Assembly: GCA_963995525.1 (NCBI GenBank) | Contig: OZ023216.1 | Span: 37,482,908 to 37,546,907, forward strand | DNA length: 64,000 bases | DNA from: Escarpia spicata | Taxonomy: Eukaryota > Annelida > Polychaeta > Sabellida > Siboglinidae | Direction of reading: 5' to 3' | In this document: piece by piece, positions 8,926 to 17,236 of the stretch | Numbering within the stretch: the stretch's first letter is position 1 | How the letters are laid out: every line of letters starts with the position of its first letter | The notes under the pieces: generated by a model | Databases searched by the model: none | What the model saw: the letters and a program-made list of their open reading frames with translations, nothing else | Told to the model about the DNA's origin: nothing | Translations under genes and position numbers: made by a program

Positions 8926-9122
8926 GTTTGTTGCAGCCGGAGCGACCAATAACAAACACGTTATTAGTTGAAAAGAAGCTCTACACGCCTCTATATACGG
9001 GTGGGTGGGGTGGTGGTGGTGATGATGACTGTTACCGCCGCCGCCGCCGCTAGGACTACTACTACTACTACTATTGATTACCGGGGTTGACCCTACGGCG
9101 ATCTTTGCCCTAGTTACGGTGA

Positions 9123-9304
9123 GGCGAAACGGTGGAGCTAAAAATAAAGGGTCGCCTTCTACTATGTGTGTGTGTTGTGTTGCAGCCTTTATCACAGGCG
9201 AGTGTAAGTATAGGGCGAAACGGTGGAGCTAAAAATAAAGGGTCGCCTTCTACTATGTGTGTGTGTTGTGTTGCAGCCTTTATCACAGGCGAGTGTAAGT
9301 ATAG
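9123..9304. repeat. Tandem 91-bp duplication upstream of the polymerase gene
   Basis: Two nearly identical 91-bp units, at 9123-9213 and 9214-9304, each begin GGCGAAACGGTGGAGC and carry a short (GT)n tract and a GCAGCCTTTATCACAGGCG segment. They lie 5' of the polymerase zinc-finger start on the minus strand. They may hold duplicated promoter or leader sequence, or be a neutral slippage product. Confidence 0.85.
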
Positions 9305-9359
9305 GACGGGAGTGGTGATTTTCGTAATAGTAAACAACAAGAGTGTTTATACGTTTCAA

Positions 9360-9582
9360 CGTTTTATTAAGCGTCGTACAACAAGCAAAACGTGCTTTAT
9401 TAAGCACCGCATATTCGAATAAGCAGGCATATTTTCTATTAAAACGTTCTCCACAAACGTGTGTTATTAAGCGATATTCAGCACAAGTGTGCTTTATTCT
9501 TCTTTTTCGGTTATATAAAATAAAGTTCTTGATCTAAGGTTGTATTAAGCAATTCTCGCCATTAAAGTTCATTTTTTAAGCA
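9360..9582 (-). terminator. Repeated GCTTAATAAA-like motifs between the polymerase and the PPxY gene
   Basis: Read on the minus strand, this AT-rich spacer carries at least five copies of a GCTTAAT(A)AA-like decamer, near 9363-9372, 9398-9407, 9465-9474, 9542-9551 and 9574-9583. Two contain a perfect AATAAA. They sit just 3' of the stop of the gene at 9587-10393, so they plausibly act as poly(A) signals for it. The repetition at uneven spacing may be an independent regulatory feature. No ORF of note is seen. Confidence 0.45.
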
Positions 9583-9586
9583 CTGT

Positions 9587-10393
9587 TCAGATATCAGCTC
9601 TTCCCAGTAGGTAGGCCGTTACCGCCGACTCCAGTCTCACGTAATCGGAGCGGCTGTGGAGCCAGTCGGTCTCAAGGAACCACGCGGTTACCCGGTGTAC
9701 GAGACGAACTTCGGCTTGACGATCCGCGTGAAGCTCGTATCGGTCGTGAACGTTCAGGATCATACGCGTCAAACACGGTATTAACGATCGATCCGAGTAG
9801 TCGGTCAATACGGATTGGAAGAAGCGAGTGCATATACTGAACACATCCGTGAACAGTCGCCGATAGTGGCGGCTAGGGCGCCCGGCTCTGTACCCTTGTA
9901 CATGTACAAAGGGGCACCCTTCGTTGGACTCGCATTCACCGCAGTAACGGCGTGCACGATCGAGTATGCTTTCCCCGATCACCTCGGCGAAATTACTCAT
10001 CAGCCCCCTCATCAAATCCGCATCCTGAGGTGGCGCGAAGCACGCTCGAGGCGGTCTGGACGATGGTAACTCGAGAAACGGTGACGCCGAGCCGGACGAT
10101 CCCTGTTGTGCGTTCGAGTCTCCCGATGATATTAGCACGGTCGATGCCGCCTCATCATCCGCCGGTCTGTCGATCGGGACCGGGTATAGGCTCGTATACG
10201 TAGGCGGCGGCGGTTCGCCACGAGTTTCCCCTGCTAGACTGGTATCGATTGACCGAGGCGGCGGCGGCGATGCTGTCGAGCTCGAATACGACGGCGGTGA
10301 GTCGCAAGCGACTAGCAGCGGTGGTTGATAGGTAGGCTCGACCAAGGGTGTCCACGGAGTGGTGGCGGCCTCGAGCAGGGCGAGAGATATCAT
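9587..10393 (-). CDS. Unrecognised element protein with PPxY motifs (about 268 aa)
   Basis: No enzyme family is recognised. The first ATG in frame is at 10393. The frame remains open 34 codons further, to a TAG at 10496-10498 that is preceded by a pyrimidine-rich tract, so the true N-terminus may come from an upstream exon. The N-terminal ~130 residues are Pro/Ser/Thr-rich and probably disordered. They carry two PPxY motifs, in 'CDSPPSYSSS' and 'EPPPPTYTSLYP', the type of late-domain motif that binds WW domains of Nedd4-like ubiquitin ligases. The C-terminal ~150 residues look helical, starting 'DLMRGLMSNFAEVIGE', followed by a Cys cluster 'RRYCGECESNEGCPF'. It lies between the polymerase and the RPA-like gene on the same strand. 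A role in replication, assembly or host interaction cannot be decided from the sequence. Confidence 0.7.
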   Translation of the reverse strand: MISLALLEAATTPWTPLVEPTYQPPLLVACDSPPSYSSSTASPPPPRSIDTSLAGETRGEPPPPTYTSLYPVPIDRPADDEAASTVLISSGDSNAQQGSSGSASPFLELPSSRPPRACFAPPQDADLMRGLMSNFAEVIGESILDRARRYCGECESNEGCPFVHVQGYRAGRPSRHYRRLFTDVFSICTRFFQSVLTDYSDRSLIPCLTRMILNVHDRYELHADRQAEVRLVHRVTAWFLETDWLHSRSDYVRLESAVTAYLLGRADI

Positions 10394-10518
10394 CGGCGTG
10401 TCCGACGGTAGCAGATCGGCGGCGGCGGTGGGTAGGGCGCTCAAAGCATCGATGATTATAGAGTCGAGGGCCCGCGCCCGTGCCTCTTCGACGTCCTACA
10501 GTACACAAAAACGAATCG

Positions 10519-11313
10519 TTAGCGGTTAATATACTCATCGTCGTCGTCGTCGTCATCATCATCATCGTCGCTTTTCTTAGACGCCACACTCCGAACGGTG
10601 TACGTCGGCGGGGCCCCCGACCCCCACGTTGTCTTTCGTACGACGAGCTCCTCGATAACCGTGCCGACGATCTGTAGGACGGTGTCGCGCAGTGTGTCGG
10701 GGTTCATCGAGGCGAGATAGTCGGCCTTGTAGGGGACGAGGTTGGTCATCGCGTCGTCGAATAGACTGATCCATACCTCGGCCGATCCCTCCGCATCTTC
10801 CCTCACCATCATCCGAACCGCGAAATAATGTCTCACCTCGCGCTGTACCCCGTGGGAGGCGCATACCTGAATGCTGTTCGCCGATCTAAACACCTTACGA
10901 CGGCATTGGGTACACCCCTCGTATGTGCACCGGGTTCTCCATGAGATAGCGGCCACCTTTACGTTGGGCGCTATCGAGTAGAGACCGTCGCCCGCCTGTA
11001 GAAGCTCGCTTACACTCACCGAAGGTGGAAGGACGAGTAGCGGGGGTGGCGACGACGCACTGCTAGGCTCGGAGCTCGGCGGCGGCGGCGGCGACGTCGC
11101 CACTGCTACGGGCGCGCAGATACCGGCAACGATGGTCGACGGTCGGGCTACGGGCGCGCCCCGGCTGCTGCCGGCGACGGCGGGTGGTGTCGATCGGGGT
11201 CCGGATGCGTTGATACCGACGGGCGACGTCTGATCTGCTGCGGTGGCCGCCTTCCCCTTCGCCTTCGCCTTCTTCGTTCGTTTGATAGGTGGTGGTGAAC
11301 CCGTCGTCGACAT
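10519..11313 (-). CDS. RPA70-C-like OB-fold single-strand DNA-binding protein (264 aa)
   Basis: ATG at 11313, intact frame to 10519. The first ~110 residues are a low-complexity Pro/Ser/Ala tail with a basic cluster ('KRTKKAKAKGKAA'). From about residue 125 the protein resembles the C-terminal zinc-ribbon OB fold of replication protein A: 'CTYEGCTQCRRKVF', then 'IQVCASHG', giving a Cys/Cys...Cys/His set. The strands 'HYFAVRMMVRED', 'AEVWISLFDDAM' and a 'VEELVVRK'-like segment (here 'IEELVVRK') follow the order of the RPA fold. The C-terminus is a run of about ten aspartates, as in many single-strand DNA-binding proteins with acidic tails. Protein-primed replication exposes long single strands, so an element-encoded binding protein makes functional sense. 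A TATA-like CTTATAAGT lies near 11390 on this strand. The fold assignment is by eye. Confidence 0.68.
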   Translation of the reverse strand: MSTTGSPPPIKRTKKAKAKGKAATAADQTSPVGINASGPRSTPPAVAGSSRGAPVARPSTIVAGICAPVAVATSPPPPPSSEPSSASSPPPLLVLPPSVSVSELLQAGDGLYSIAPNVKVAAISWRTRCTYEGCTQCRRKVFRSANSIQVCASHGVQREVRHYFAVRMMVREDAEGSAEVWISLFDDAMTNLVPYKADYLASMNPDTLRDTVLQIVGTVIEELVVRKTTWGSGAPPTYTVRSVASKKSDDDDDDDDDDDEYINR

Positions 11314-12083
11314 GACTGCTGCGGCTGAGGAAGTTCGTAAACGTTAAAACAGTCAAAACCGAGTGAATACATAGACGCTCTTAGCCTAACTACTTATAAG
11401 CGGACGGTGAATAGCGCGCGTGCGCGTAAACACGTATACCACACAACAGCCGAGTCTGCCAAGGTTATTGAAACTAGAAAAAACCGCTCGGTTATGAAGT
11501 GCACAAACGGCGTATTGCTTTTATAGAGTCTTATTTTTAAATATATGTTTACCATAAGATTCTCTAGTCCTTACAGCTCCTTATAGATCGTTTATTTTAT
11601 GCTTTTAAGCTTTTATTAAAATGTTTAACATTACGCAACCCGGCCTACGTGACGAGGCCTACGTGCCGCGTGTCAGGTGGTGTTATAGAACCTTCTAGAA
11701 GTTCTACAGTAAACAACATTCCGTTACAAGGCGTTTATGGAACTACACGGTCTTTTCGACTAGTCTAAACCATGGCATATTCACGGACGGTACGTAACTA
11801 CCCATATACCTTTTTAACATTCACGCTTTCTTTTTAATATTTAAGCGATATTTACAAAACTACAGTTCCTTCGATACCGTGGGTCTATTTTATTATTTAA
11901 ACTGTAGACCCTTTTTTTAATCACTGTAGTATATTTAATTATTATTATTATTATTATTATTTAAGACTTTGTTTTCTTACAGGACAAATGCGCTATAATA
12001 TCACCACCAATTTAAACTGTAGACCTTTTTTAATCACTGTAATATTATAGTTTATTATTGTTTTCTTACAGGCCAAATGCGCT
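11314..12083. other. Divergent promoter-like AT-rich spacer with an internal duplication
   Basis: This 770-bp spacer lies between the minus-strand RPA-like gene and the plus-strand repeat ORF. On the minus strand a TATA-like CTTATAAGT sits near 11390-11398, about 80 bases before the RPA-like ATG. The 3' half contains a duplicated block: a CTGTAGACC tract, a T-run, an AATCACTGTA segment and a TTGTTTTCTTACAGG(A/C)CAAATGCGCTAT segment occur at about 11904-11994 and again at 12016-12084. Both copies of the last segment look like 3' splice acceptors. An (ATT)n tract lies at 11938-11961. No ORF is supported. Confidence 0.5.
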
Positions 12084-12650
12084 ATGCCGTTTCCACGGCA
12101 CAGGGACCGGAAGAATAACCCTGATGAGGCGCCTCGGTGGTTTGACGATGGGTACTGCGCTAGGCGGACTCAATCGACCACCGTTAGCCGCCGGGGCTCG
12201 GGGTTGCCTAGAGGCGCGCCGCTACGACAGGAGGCACCTCCTACGACCGGCCGCTGGGGATCGGCGGGGTTGCCTAGGGGCGCGCCGCTACGACAGGAGG
12301 CACCTCCTACGACCGGCCGCTGGGGATCGGCGGGGTTGCCTAGGGGCGCGCCGCTACGACAGGAGGCACCTCCTACGTCACCGCCAGAGGCGGCCGTCGA
12401 CCCGGACACGCAACTACCGCCGCCGACGTTATATCGCCGCCCCGCGGTACCGGCCGCTCGCACGTGTGTTGTGACTGGTGTACGACGCCCCAGTGCCTCG
12501 CTGTTGGAGCGCCTCGAGGAGCGCCTCGACGCCTGGCTGGTGGAGGGTCGCGCCGGCTTCGGACCTGATCCGGACCCCCCTCGACCTCCCTATAACAGTA
12601 CTGGTAGTGGTGGTGGACCACCCAGTGCTTACGGCGTACGCTGGGGATAG
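12084..12650 (+). CDS. Proline/arginine-rich ORF with three 22-residue repeats (188 aa)
   Basis: ATG 12084, stop before 12651. The ORF starts 13 bases after an acceptor-like TTTTCTTACAGG, so it could be a 3' exon. The central part holds three in-frame repeats of 66 bp (starts near 12201, 12267 and 12333) encoding 'GLPRGAPLRQEAPPT' plus a 'TGRWGSA' linker. The C-terminal part has a short amphipathic segment ('LLERLEERLDAWLVEG') and a Pro-rich end with 'PPRPPYNS' and 'PPSAYG'. Overlapping frames on both strands are also open because of the repeat composition, so coding status rests on the ATG, length and the in-frame period. The family is not recognised. It resembles a disordered virion or regulatory protein only in composition. 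Confidence 0.5.
   Translation: MPFPRHRDRKNNPDEAPRWFDDGYCARRTQSTTVSRRGSGLPRGAPLRQEAPPTTGRWGSAGLPRGAPLRQEAPPTTGRWGSAGLPRGAPLRQEAPPTSPPEAAVDPDTQLPPPTLYRRPAVPAARTCVVTGVRRPSASLLERLEERLDAWLVEGRAGFGPDPDPPRPPYNSTGSGGGPPSAYGVRWG
12201..12398 (+). repeat. Three tandem 66-bp units inside the proline-rich ORF
   Basis: Near-identical units begin at about 12201, 12267 and 12333, each starting GGGTTGCCTAG. The period of 66 is a multiple of three, so the reading frame is kept through the array. The third copy is cut short before the unique CACCGCCAGAGG sequence. Confidence 0.88.
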
Positions 12651-13700
12651 TAGAATATAATAATAATAATATTGCTCACCGCACTCCTCGTTGTCTTTAT
12701 GTTCACACCGTTATTATCCGTTTGAACTCTATATTCCAACTAGTTGTTCTGAACCCTCTATAAAGACAAGCTTACATCTACCTACTAGGTTACGGTATGA
12801 ATAATACAGTAGCATTATTCTCCAATGCAGCCCAGTCAGCCAGCATCGTTCAATGGACTTTGGACGCAGTTACGGTATGAATAATACAGTAGCATTATTC
12901 TCCAAAGCAGCTCAGTCAGCCAGCATCGTTCAATGGACTTTGGACGCCTGTTACCGATTACGCTTGGTGTCAACAACAACAACAAGCGTCATACCGGGTG
13001 AAGGTTTGTAAAAAAGAATGGCGCGAAAGAATAGCATAGCCGCTAGCTAAGGGATTCGTTCAAAGGTCTTGTTATAATATACAAAGTGCTAGAACCGTTA
13101 CCTAGAGGGCGCTACTAATATCGTTATATAAGTTCAGTGAAATATACCACCGCTAGGGTAAATAACCGCTATATAACCTTCTTTCGTACTAGTATAACCA
13201 TCTCCGAACCTTCTAGACGAATATCCTTCTAGTACAAGACACCAGGAGGCGCTAGGGGGGTAGTGAAATGGTACTATCTCGCTACACCAGAGGGGGCAAA
13301 TATACCACCGCTAGGGTAAATAACCGCTATATAACCTTCTTTCGTACTAGCATAACCATCTCCGAACCTTCTAGACGAATATCCTTCTAGTACAAGACAC
13401 CAGGAGGCGCTAGGGGGTAGTGAAATGGTACTATCTCACCCCCACCAGAGGGCGCTACGTACTGTCTGTCTCGGCTACGTACTGTCTCGCCACACTCATC
13501 AATCATCCTGCCACACTCATCAATCATACGTTTTTTATAAGTAAGCTGTCAAACCCGCTTAAGATATTTCATTTTTTATAAGTAGATTTTTCAGTCGTGC
13601 CGGGTCAACTTGCTTGACCTTTGTTGATCTTTGTGACCCGCGGTGCCTTTGATCTCCTTTGATCTCGGCACGAGTCGGGGGCCAGCGCGGTCTCCTTTAC
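12651..13700. other. Element right-end region with two tandem duplications; no gene
   Basis: After the last ORF the sequence carries an 80-bp direct duplication (12789-12868 and 12869-12948, starting GTTACGGTATGAATAATAC) and a 158-bp-period duplication (about 13142-13299 and 13300-13445, starting ATATACCACCGCTAGGG). Each copy of the latter ends near CCAGAGGG-type sequence. From 13590 to 13680 there are inverted GTCGTGCCGGGTCA / TGACCCGCGGTGCC and CTCGGCACGAG segments that could form a hairpin. Long terminal repeats of Polintons normally lie here, but the left end is missing from the window, so identity as a terminal inverted repeat cannot be tested. Confidence 0.55.
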
Positions 13701-13919
13701 TACTCATGTAGCAACAATAATTCTAATTGTTATCATGCAATGGAATGTATGCATGTTCAAAATCTAAGGTATGTGATCAATACACATCTTTACTGAAATT
13801 ATAGTTTCCTCAATGGCATAATTATATTTGTTGATGATTTTATTTGGATTTCCACAACCATGTATTTGTTAAATGAAATGTTCTTGCATTTATGCTTGAA
13901 TGCAGTAATAGTATTGGTA

Positions 13920-14660
13920 GTTTTTTATTGATCACACAAATAAATCCCTGATCGAATTCCCTTTACACAATGATGCATTGATTGAATAGCAGAACAGACA
14001 CTCTTTTGTTCTAAGTCATGATTAGCTCGCACTGAGTATGCTATTTTCCGTCTAATAAACAAACACTGAATGTTTGATGGCAAACAGCTATAGTAAGCTT
14101 TGTACATAAATAAAAACGTTTTCAGGTCTATATCTGGAAATTTTAGAACATGTAATTGTTGGAAAAGTGAGTCTGTATGATCCAACCATCTTGCACCAAA
14201 TAGAATGCGGATTACTCGTTTTTGTAATAAAAAATACAGTTAGTATTTGTTGGGTATCTGTTTCCCCACATCGCAGCACAGTAATTGAAATACAGCAAAG
14301 AGACAACTGTACAGAATACACCTACTGTTTCTATCAAGTAGATGACTGCATTTATACATTATAGCGTGTTTTATATGAGGTTTCCAATTTAGTAGATCAT
14401 CAATAAATACACCCAAAAATTTAGTGACCCTTACTCTTTCGATATTTACATTTCGTATTTCTATATTATTTTCTTTGTTGAGCACAGGATTTCCAAATAA
14501 CATATAATTAGTTTTCGATATGTTCAGAGTTAATTTTGTTAAATTCATTATAAATATTAGACGACACAGAATGCGAGTTTAATTACTGAAAGCTTGTAAC
14601 ATAATTAAATCACAATGTAAATTGTTGACGTGATTACCCGATAATGTATTAGTTTCATCA
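13920..14660 (-). mobile_element. LINE fragment, reverse transcriptase C-terminal part
   Basis: Minus-strand translations in two frames give typical non-LTR retrotransposon ORF2 sequence after the catalytic palm: 'LNISKTNYMLFGNP', 'VTKFLGVFIDDLLNWKPHI' and, further on, 'QLHVLKFPDIDLKTFLFMY'. Frameshifts and stops interrupt it, so it is dead. The fragment is of a different family from the LINE copies at 41-54 kb. The hAT element at 14683-15937 is inserted just beyond its recognisable part. Confidence 0.72.
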
Positions 14661-14682
14661 ACACTGGCAAAATACAATAAAG

Positions 14683-15937
14683 CAGACCTGGGGCCGAAAT
14701 ACTCGGTACTCGAGTACATTTTTGAAGTACTCGTACTCATAAAACTTATGGGTCATGGACTCGTACTCGTCGTACTCAGATTTTACGAATACATTACGAG
14801 TACATCTGAGTACGTTCTCAATATGTACTGGGAAAAATAAATACATTTGGTTATAAAATGAAACTTTCTTGAAATATTTAAACTATTTTTTTAATACTTT
14901 GTTAATTCTGATAGAATACCACCTTACCATCCCTACACATAGTACATCCTCATTCTCTGATAACCATGACTTATGATACCCAAACATGGGAGCATCTTTT
15001 CCCAGTCAGAAACACCCTCTTCAGCAAACAATAATTGTAGGCTATCAGTTCAGGTCATAAACCTGTTTGCTGAATTGAGCCACCAGGATGTCCATAAAGA
15101 GTCAATTAGCAGTTAACCCACCAGTTAGACAGGAAATGCTTTTGATGTAGTCTGGAGACCATGCCACTTGACGGTGGCTGACAGTGCTAATTGCTAAGAA
15201 CAAGAACTGCCAGTCTTGCTCTGTAGAAGTAAGGTGGCTCAAGTCAGACTGTCTCCTACACTAGTATAATCCCATGCCAACAGCCTGGCTAAAAAGTCCA
15301 AAGGGGATGCTGAGCCTGTTATGTGGACATGTGCTAACCCTCTCAACAATTAGTAGTCTACCATCAGAAAATATAAACTGCAAACTTATAATATCAGCAG
15401 ATTGCTGATTGTAGAGGTGAACGAATATCTCAGTCAGCCATGTACAGATCGTCACTGACCCACTGCAGTTCTGAGTTTTCCAACTGTGGCTCAGTTGGTC
15501 CCTCACCATCTCAGCATTCCGGCCTCATTAGCCCCAGTTGAAAGGGTATTTAGCATAGCCGAGAAAGTATTCTGCCCTGAAAGGTGCAGCCTGAAAGACT
15601 CAACCTGTGAACAACTCATGTTCATTCGGTGCAACGGCAAATAGATAATAAGATCATACAATGCCACTGAAATGAATGCCAATGTAGTGAATTTCAATGT
15701 TGATGAAATAGAGGTTTTTCTTAGTTTTCCTCATAAAAAAATTATCAACTGCCATTGCATATTCACTTGTGCTGAGTTATATAAATTAGATTAATTAAAT
15801 AATTTTAAAATACGTTATTATTTATTTATATTAAAAAAAATGTACTTGTACTTTTACTCGTACTCGTGAGAATGTACTTGTACTCATCCATCATCAAAGT
15901 ACTCGTACTCGTGAAAATGTACTCGGCCCCAGGTCTG
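14683..15937. mobile_element. hAT-superfamily DNA transposon, nonautonomous, 1255 bp
   Basis: The ends are inverted repeats: CAGACCTGGGGCCGA at the left and the complement ending GGCCCCAGGTCTG at the right. It is flanked by a perfect 8-bp target duplication, CAATAAAG, at 14675-14682 and 15938-15945. An 8-bp duplication and CAG termini are hallmarks of hAT elements. Subterminal regions on both sides are packed with GTACTCGTACTC-type hexamer repeats in inverted orientation, probable transposase binding sites. The interior contains only short disrupted frames; I could not confirm a transposase. Target-site identity implies a fairly recent insertion. Confidence 0.88.
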
Positions 15938-16063
15938 CAATAAAGTTATTATGTAGTGGCACAGTCTCAGTAACACTACACGGGCTTAACAGATGTTGTC
16001 ACTCGCACTGTCATGCCGATTTGCGATCCAATTATATTTATAAATGTAGTACATTTAACTTAC

Positions 16064-16254
16064 CCAATATCTCACATCTTTTGCCATCGTAGCCCAGTAG
16101 TAAGTGACCCCTAGTTTTTTCAAGGTAACCGTCACGCCCCAATGATCCCCATTGCCCGGAACATTGTGGCACTCTCTAAGTGCTGCCTCGATCTCGGTAC
16201 GGCTGCGCAGCACCAAACGCAGACCGCCTTTCGCCACAAAACATAACTTACCCC
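16064..16254 (-). CDS. Exon with H2C2 integrase zinc-binding domain (spliced gene)
   Basis: This minus-strand exon has a 3' splice acceptor (TTGCAG ending at 16255) and a donor GTAAGT starting at 16063. It encodes the H2C2 zinc-binding domain that precedes retroviral-type integrase cores: 'ALRECHNVPGNGDHWGV' supplies two His and the segment continues to 'YYWATMAKDVRYW'. The second Cys pair of the domain would fall in the next exon. The splice phase (two bases, then 63 codons) matches the donor at 16600 exactly. Intact splice sites and an open frame argue for a host-type gene of the Ginger/GIN1-like class or a spliced element, not a simple Gypsy relic. The downstream integrase core exon was not found. 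Confidence 0.68.
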
Positions 16255-16600
16255 CTGCAACACACACTATCCATTATTGAATATTAGATATTATAGAAAT
16301 ATTCAAAATATAATTATTGGACCTTACATGAAAAAAACCAATGGAAAGAATTCCGCAATTTTACAACAAACACTGGCTGATTGCGATGCTTGTCTTTATA
16401 TTTGTGTACAAATTTTCTCTCATAAATTGATCAGTTCTACATGCAGAATATGCTGATATACATTCTGCAGATAATTGTTGATGATTATTTGGTAGATTAC
16501 TGGGGTAAACGATACACATATAAATAGCACAGCTGAACTCTATTTCAGATGCTCCACTTTAAAAATAATATGCGTATGACTGTGAAATGAGTACACATAC

Positions 16601-16745
16601 CATTCAAACAAAACTTCTTTGCAGATCGCTGCACACTGGCTCGAAATGTACTGCTAACGGACTTGTGGCAGAATCCATTAGCAAGGAAATACAAAATGTG
16701 ATTGAAGCGTGACGAATCCGCAGTCAGACCCACTGGCAAAGCCAT
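16601..16745 (-). CDS. Upstream exon of the H2C2 integrase-type gene
   Basis: Open frame ending at a GTATGTG donor (16600). It encodes 'FNHILYFLANGFCHKSVS' and 'SVQRSAKKFCLNG', the short helical region that normally precedes the H2C2 domain in integrase-bearing proteins. Joining at phase 1 to the exon at 16254 keeps the frame and gives a glycine at the junction. The 5' limit is uncertain. A start Met lies at 16745, and an acceptor-like TTTTTCAG lies just upstream, but in the Met frame an in-frame stop falls between the two, so this could be a first exon or use another acceptor. Confidence 0.55.
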
Positions 16746-16754
16746 CGTTCAAAA

Positions 16755-17236
16755 CTGAAAAATTACAGAACCATTGCTGATTAGGTAACATGACTAAACA
16801 AATGATATGTATATAACTATATAATATATATATATATTATAATATATCGTCCAATAATTTATAGCAGCCATCTATTTGACATGGATGTGAAATTTATTTT
16901 TTTAATTGGATGGCCCCGTTTAGTGCATTCTATGTAGACACTTCCTGGGATGCTCCACACTCACATAAGTATAGATAACTGATACATAATACTAGGTCAC
17001 ATTTTCTATTCATGGGAATAGATACAGCCATAGATGAAACATCCTTTACAACTGAAGAGACTTAACCTTTCATCACCTATGTATTATACGGTACTTGTAC
17101 TTTCAATCCAATGCAAATACATCGCATTTGTGCCATGCAGCAATAGTGTATCATTATAAATATTATTATGAGCATACACATGGCAAGCCTACATTATATA
17201 CATACGTATATAGCCATACCCAATCACGACATGGGC
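16755..17236. other. AT-rich intergenic sequence, no gene seen
   Basis: No ORF, splice-bounded exon or repeat family was recognised apart from short (AT)n tracts near 16820-16850. Confidence 0.5.

Larger units (their letters stand above)
1..13700. mobile_element. Polinton/Maverick (adintovirus-like) element, right-hand part; left end outside window
   Basis: The block combines a retroviral-type integrase, an adenain-type cysteine protease and a protein-primed-type family B DNA polymerase, the defining set of Polintons. Structural-type genes lie on the plus strand (3-4447) and replication genes on the minus strand (4699-11313), converging near 4500. The block is GC-rich and compact with overlapping or nearly abutting ORFs, unlike the AT-rich repeat-laden sequence after about 13,700. 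The left terminal repeat is outside the window. The right boundary is only estimated from the change in composition and the end of the local duplications, so it may be off by several hundred bases. No packaging ATPase is seen here; it may lie upstream of the integrase or be absent. Confidence 0.88.

Noticed and set aside
12058..12474. Alternative plus-strand frame and minus-strand frame (12170-12463) over the 66-bp repeats
   Set aside because: A GC-rich 66-bp period keeps several frames open. The frame starting at 12084 is longest and ends in unique sequence with a plausible C-terminal helix, so only that one is called.
15261..15697. hAT transposase inside the 1,255-bp element
   Set aside because: The minus-strand frames are short and broken, and I could not identify the RW or dimerisation motifs of hAT transposases.
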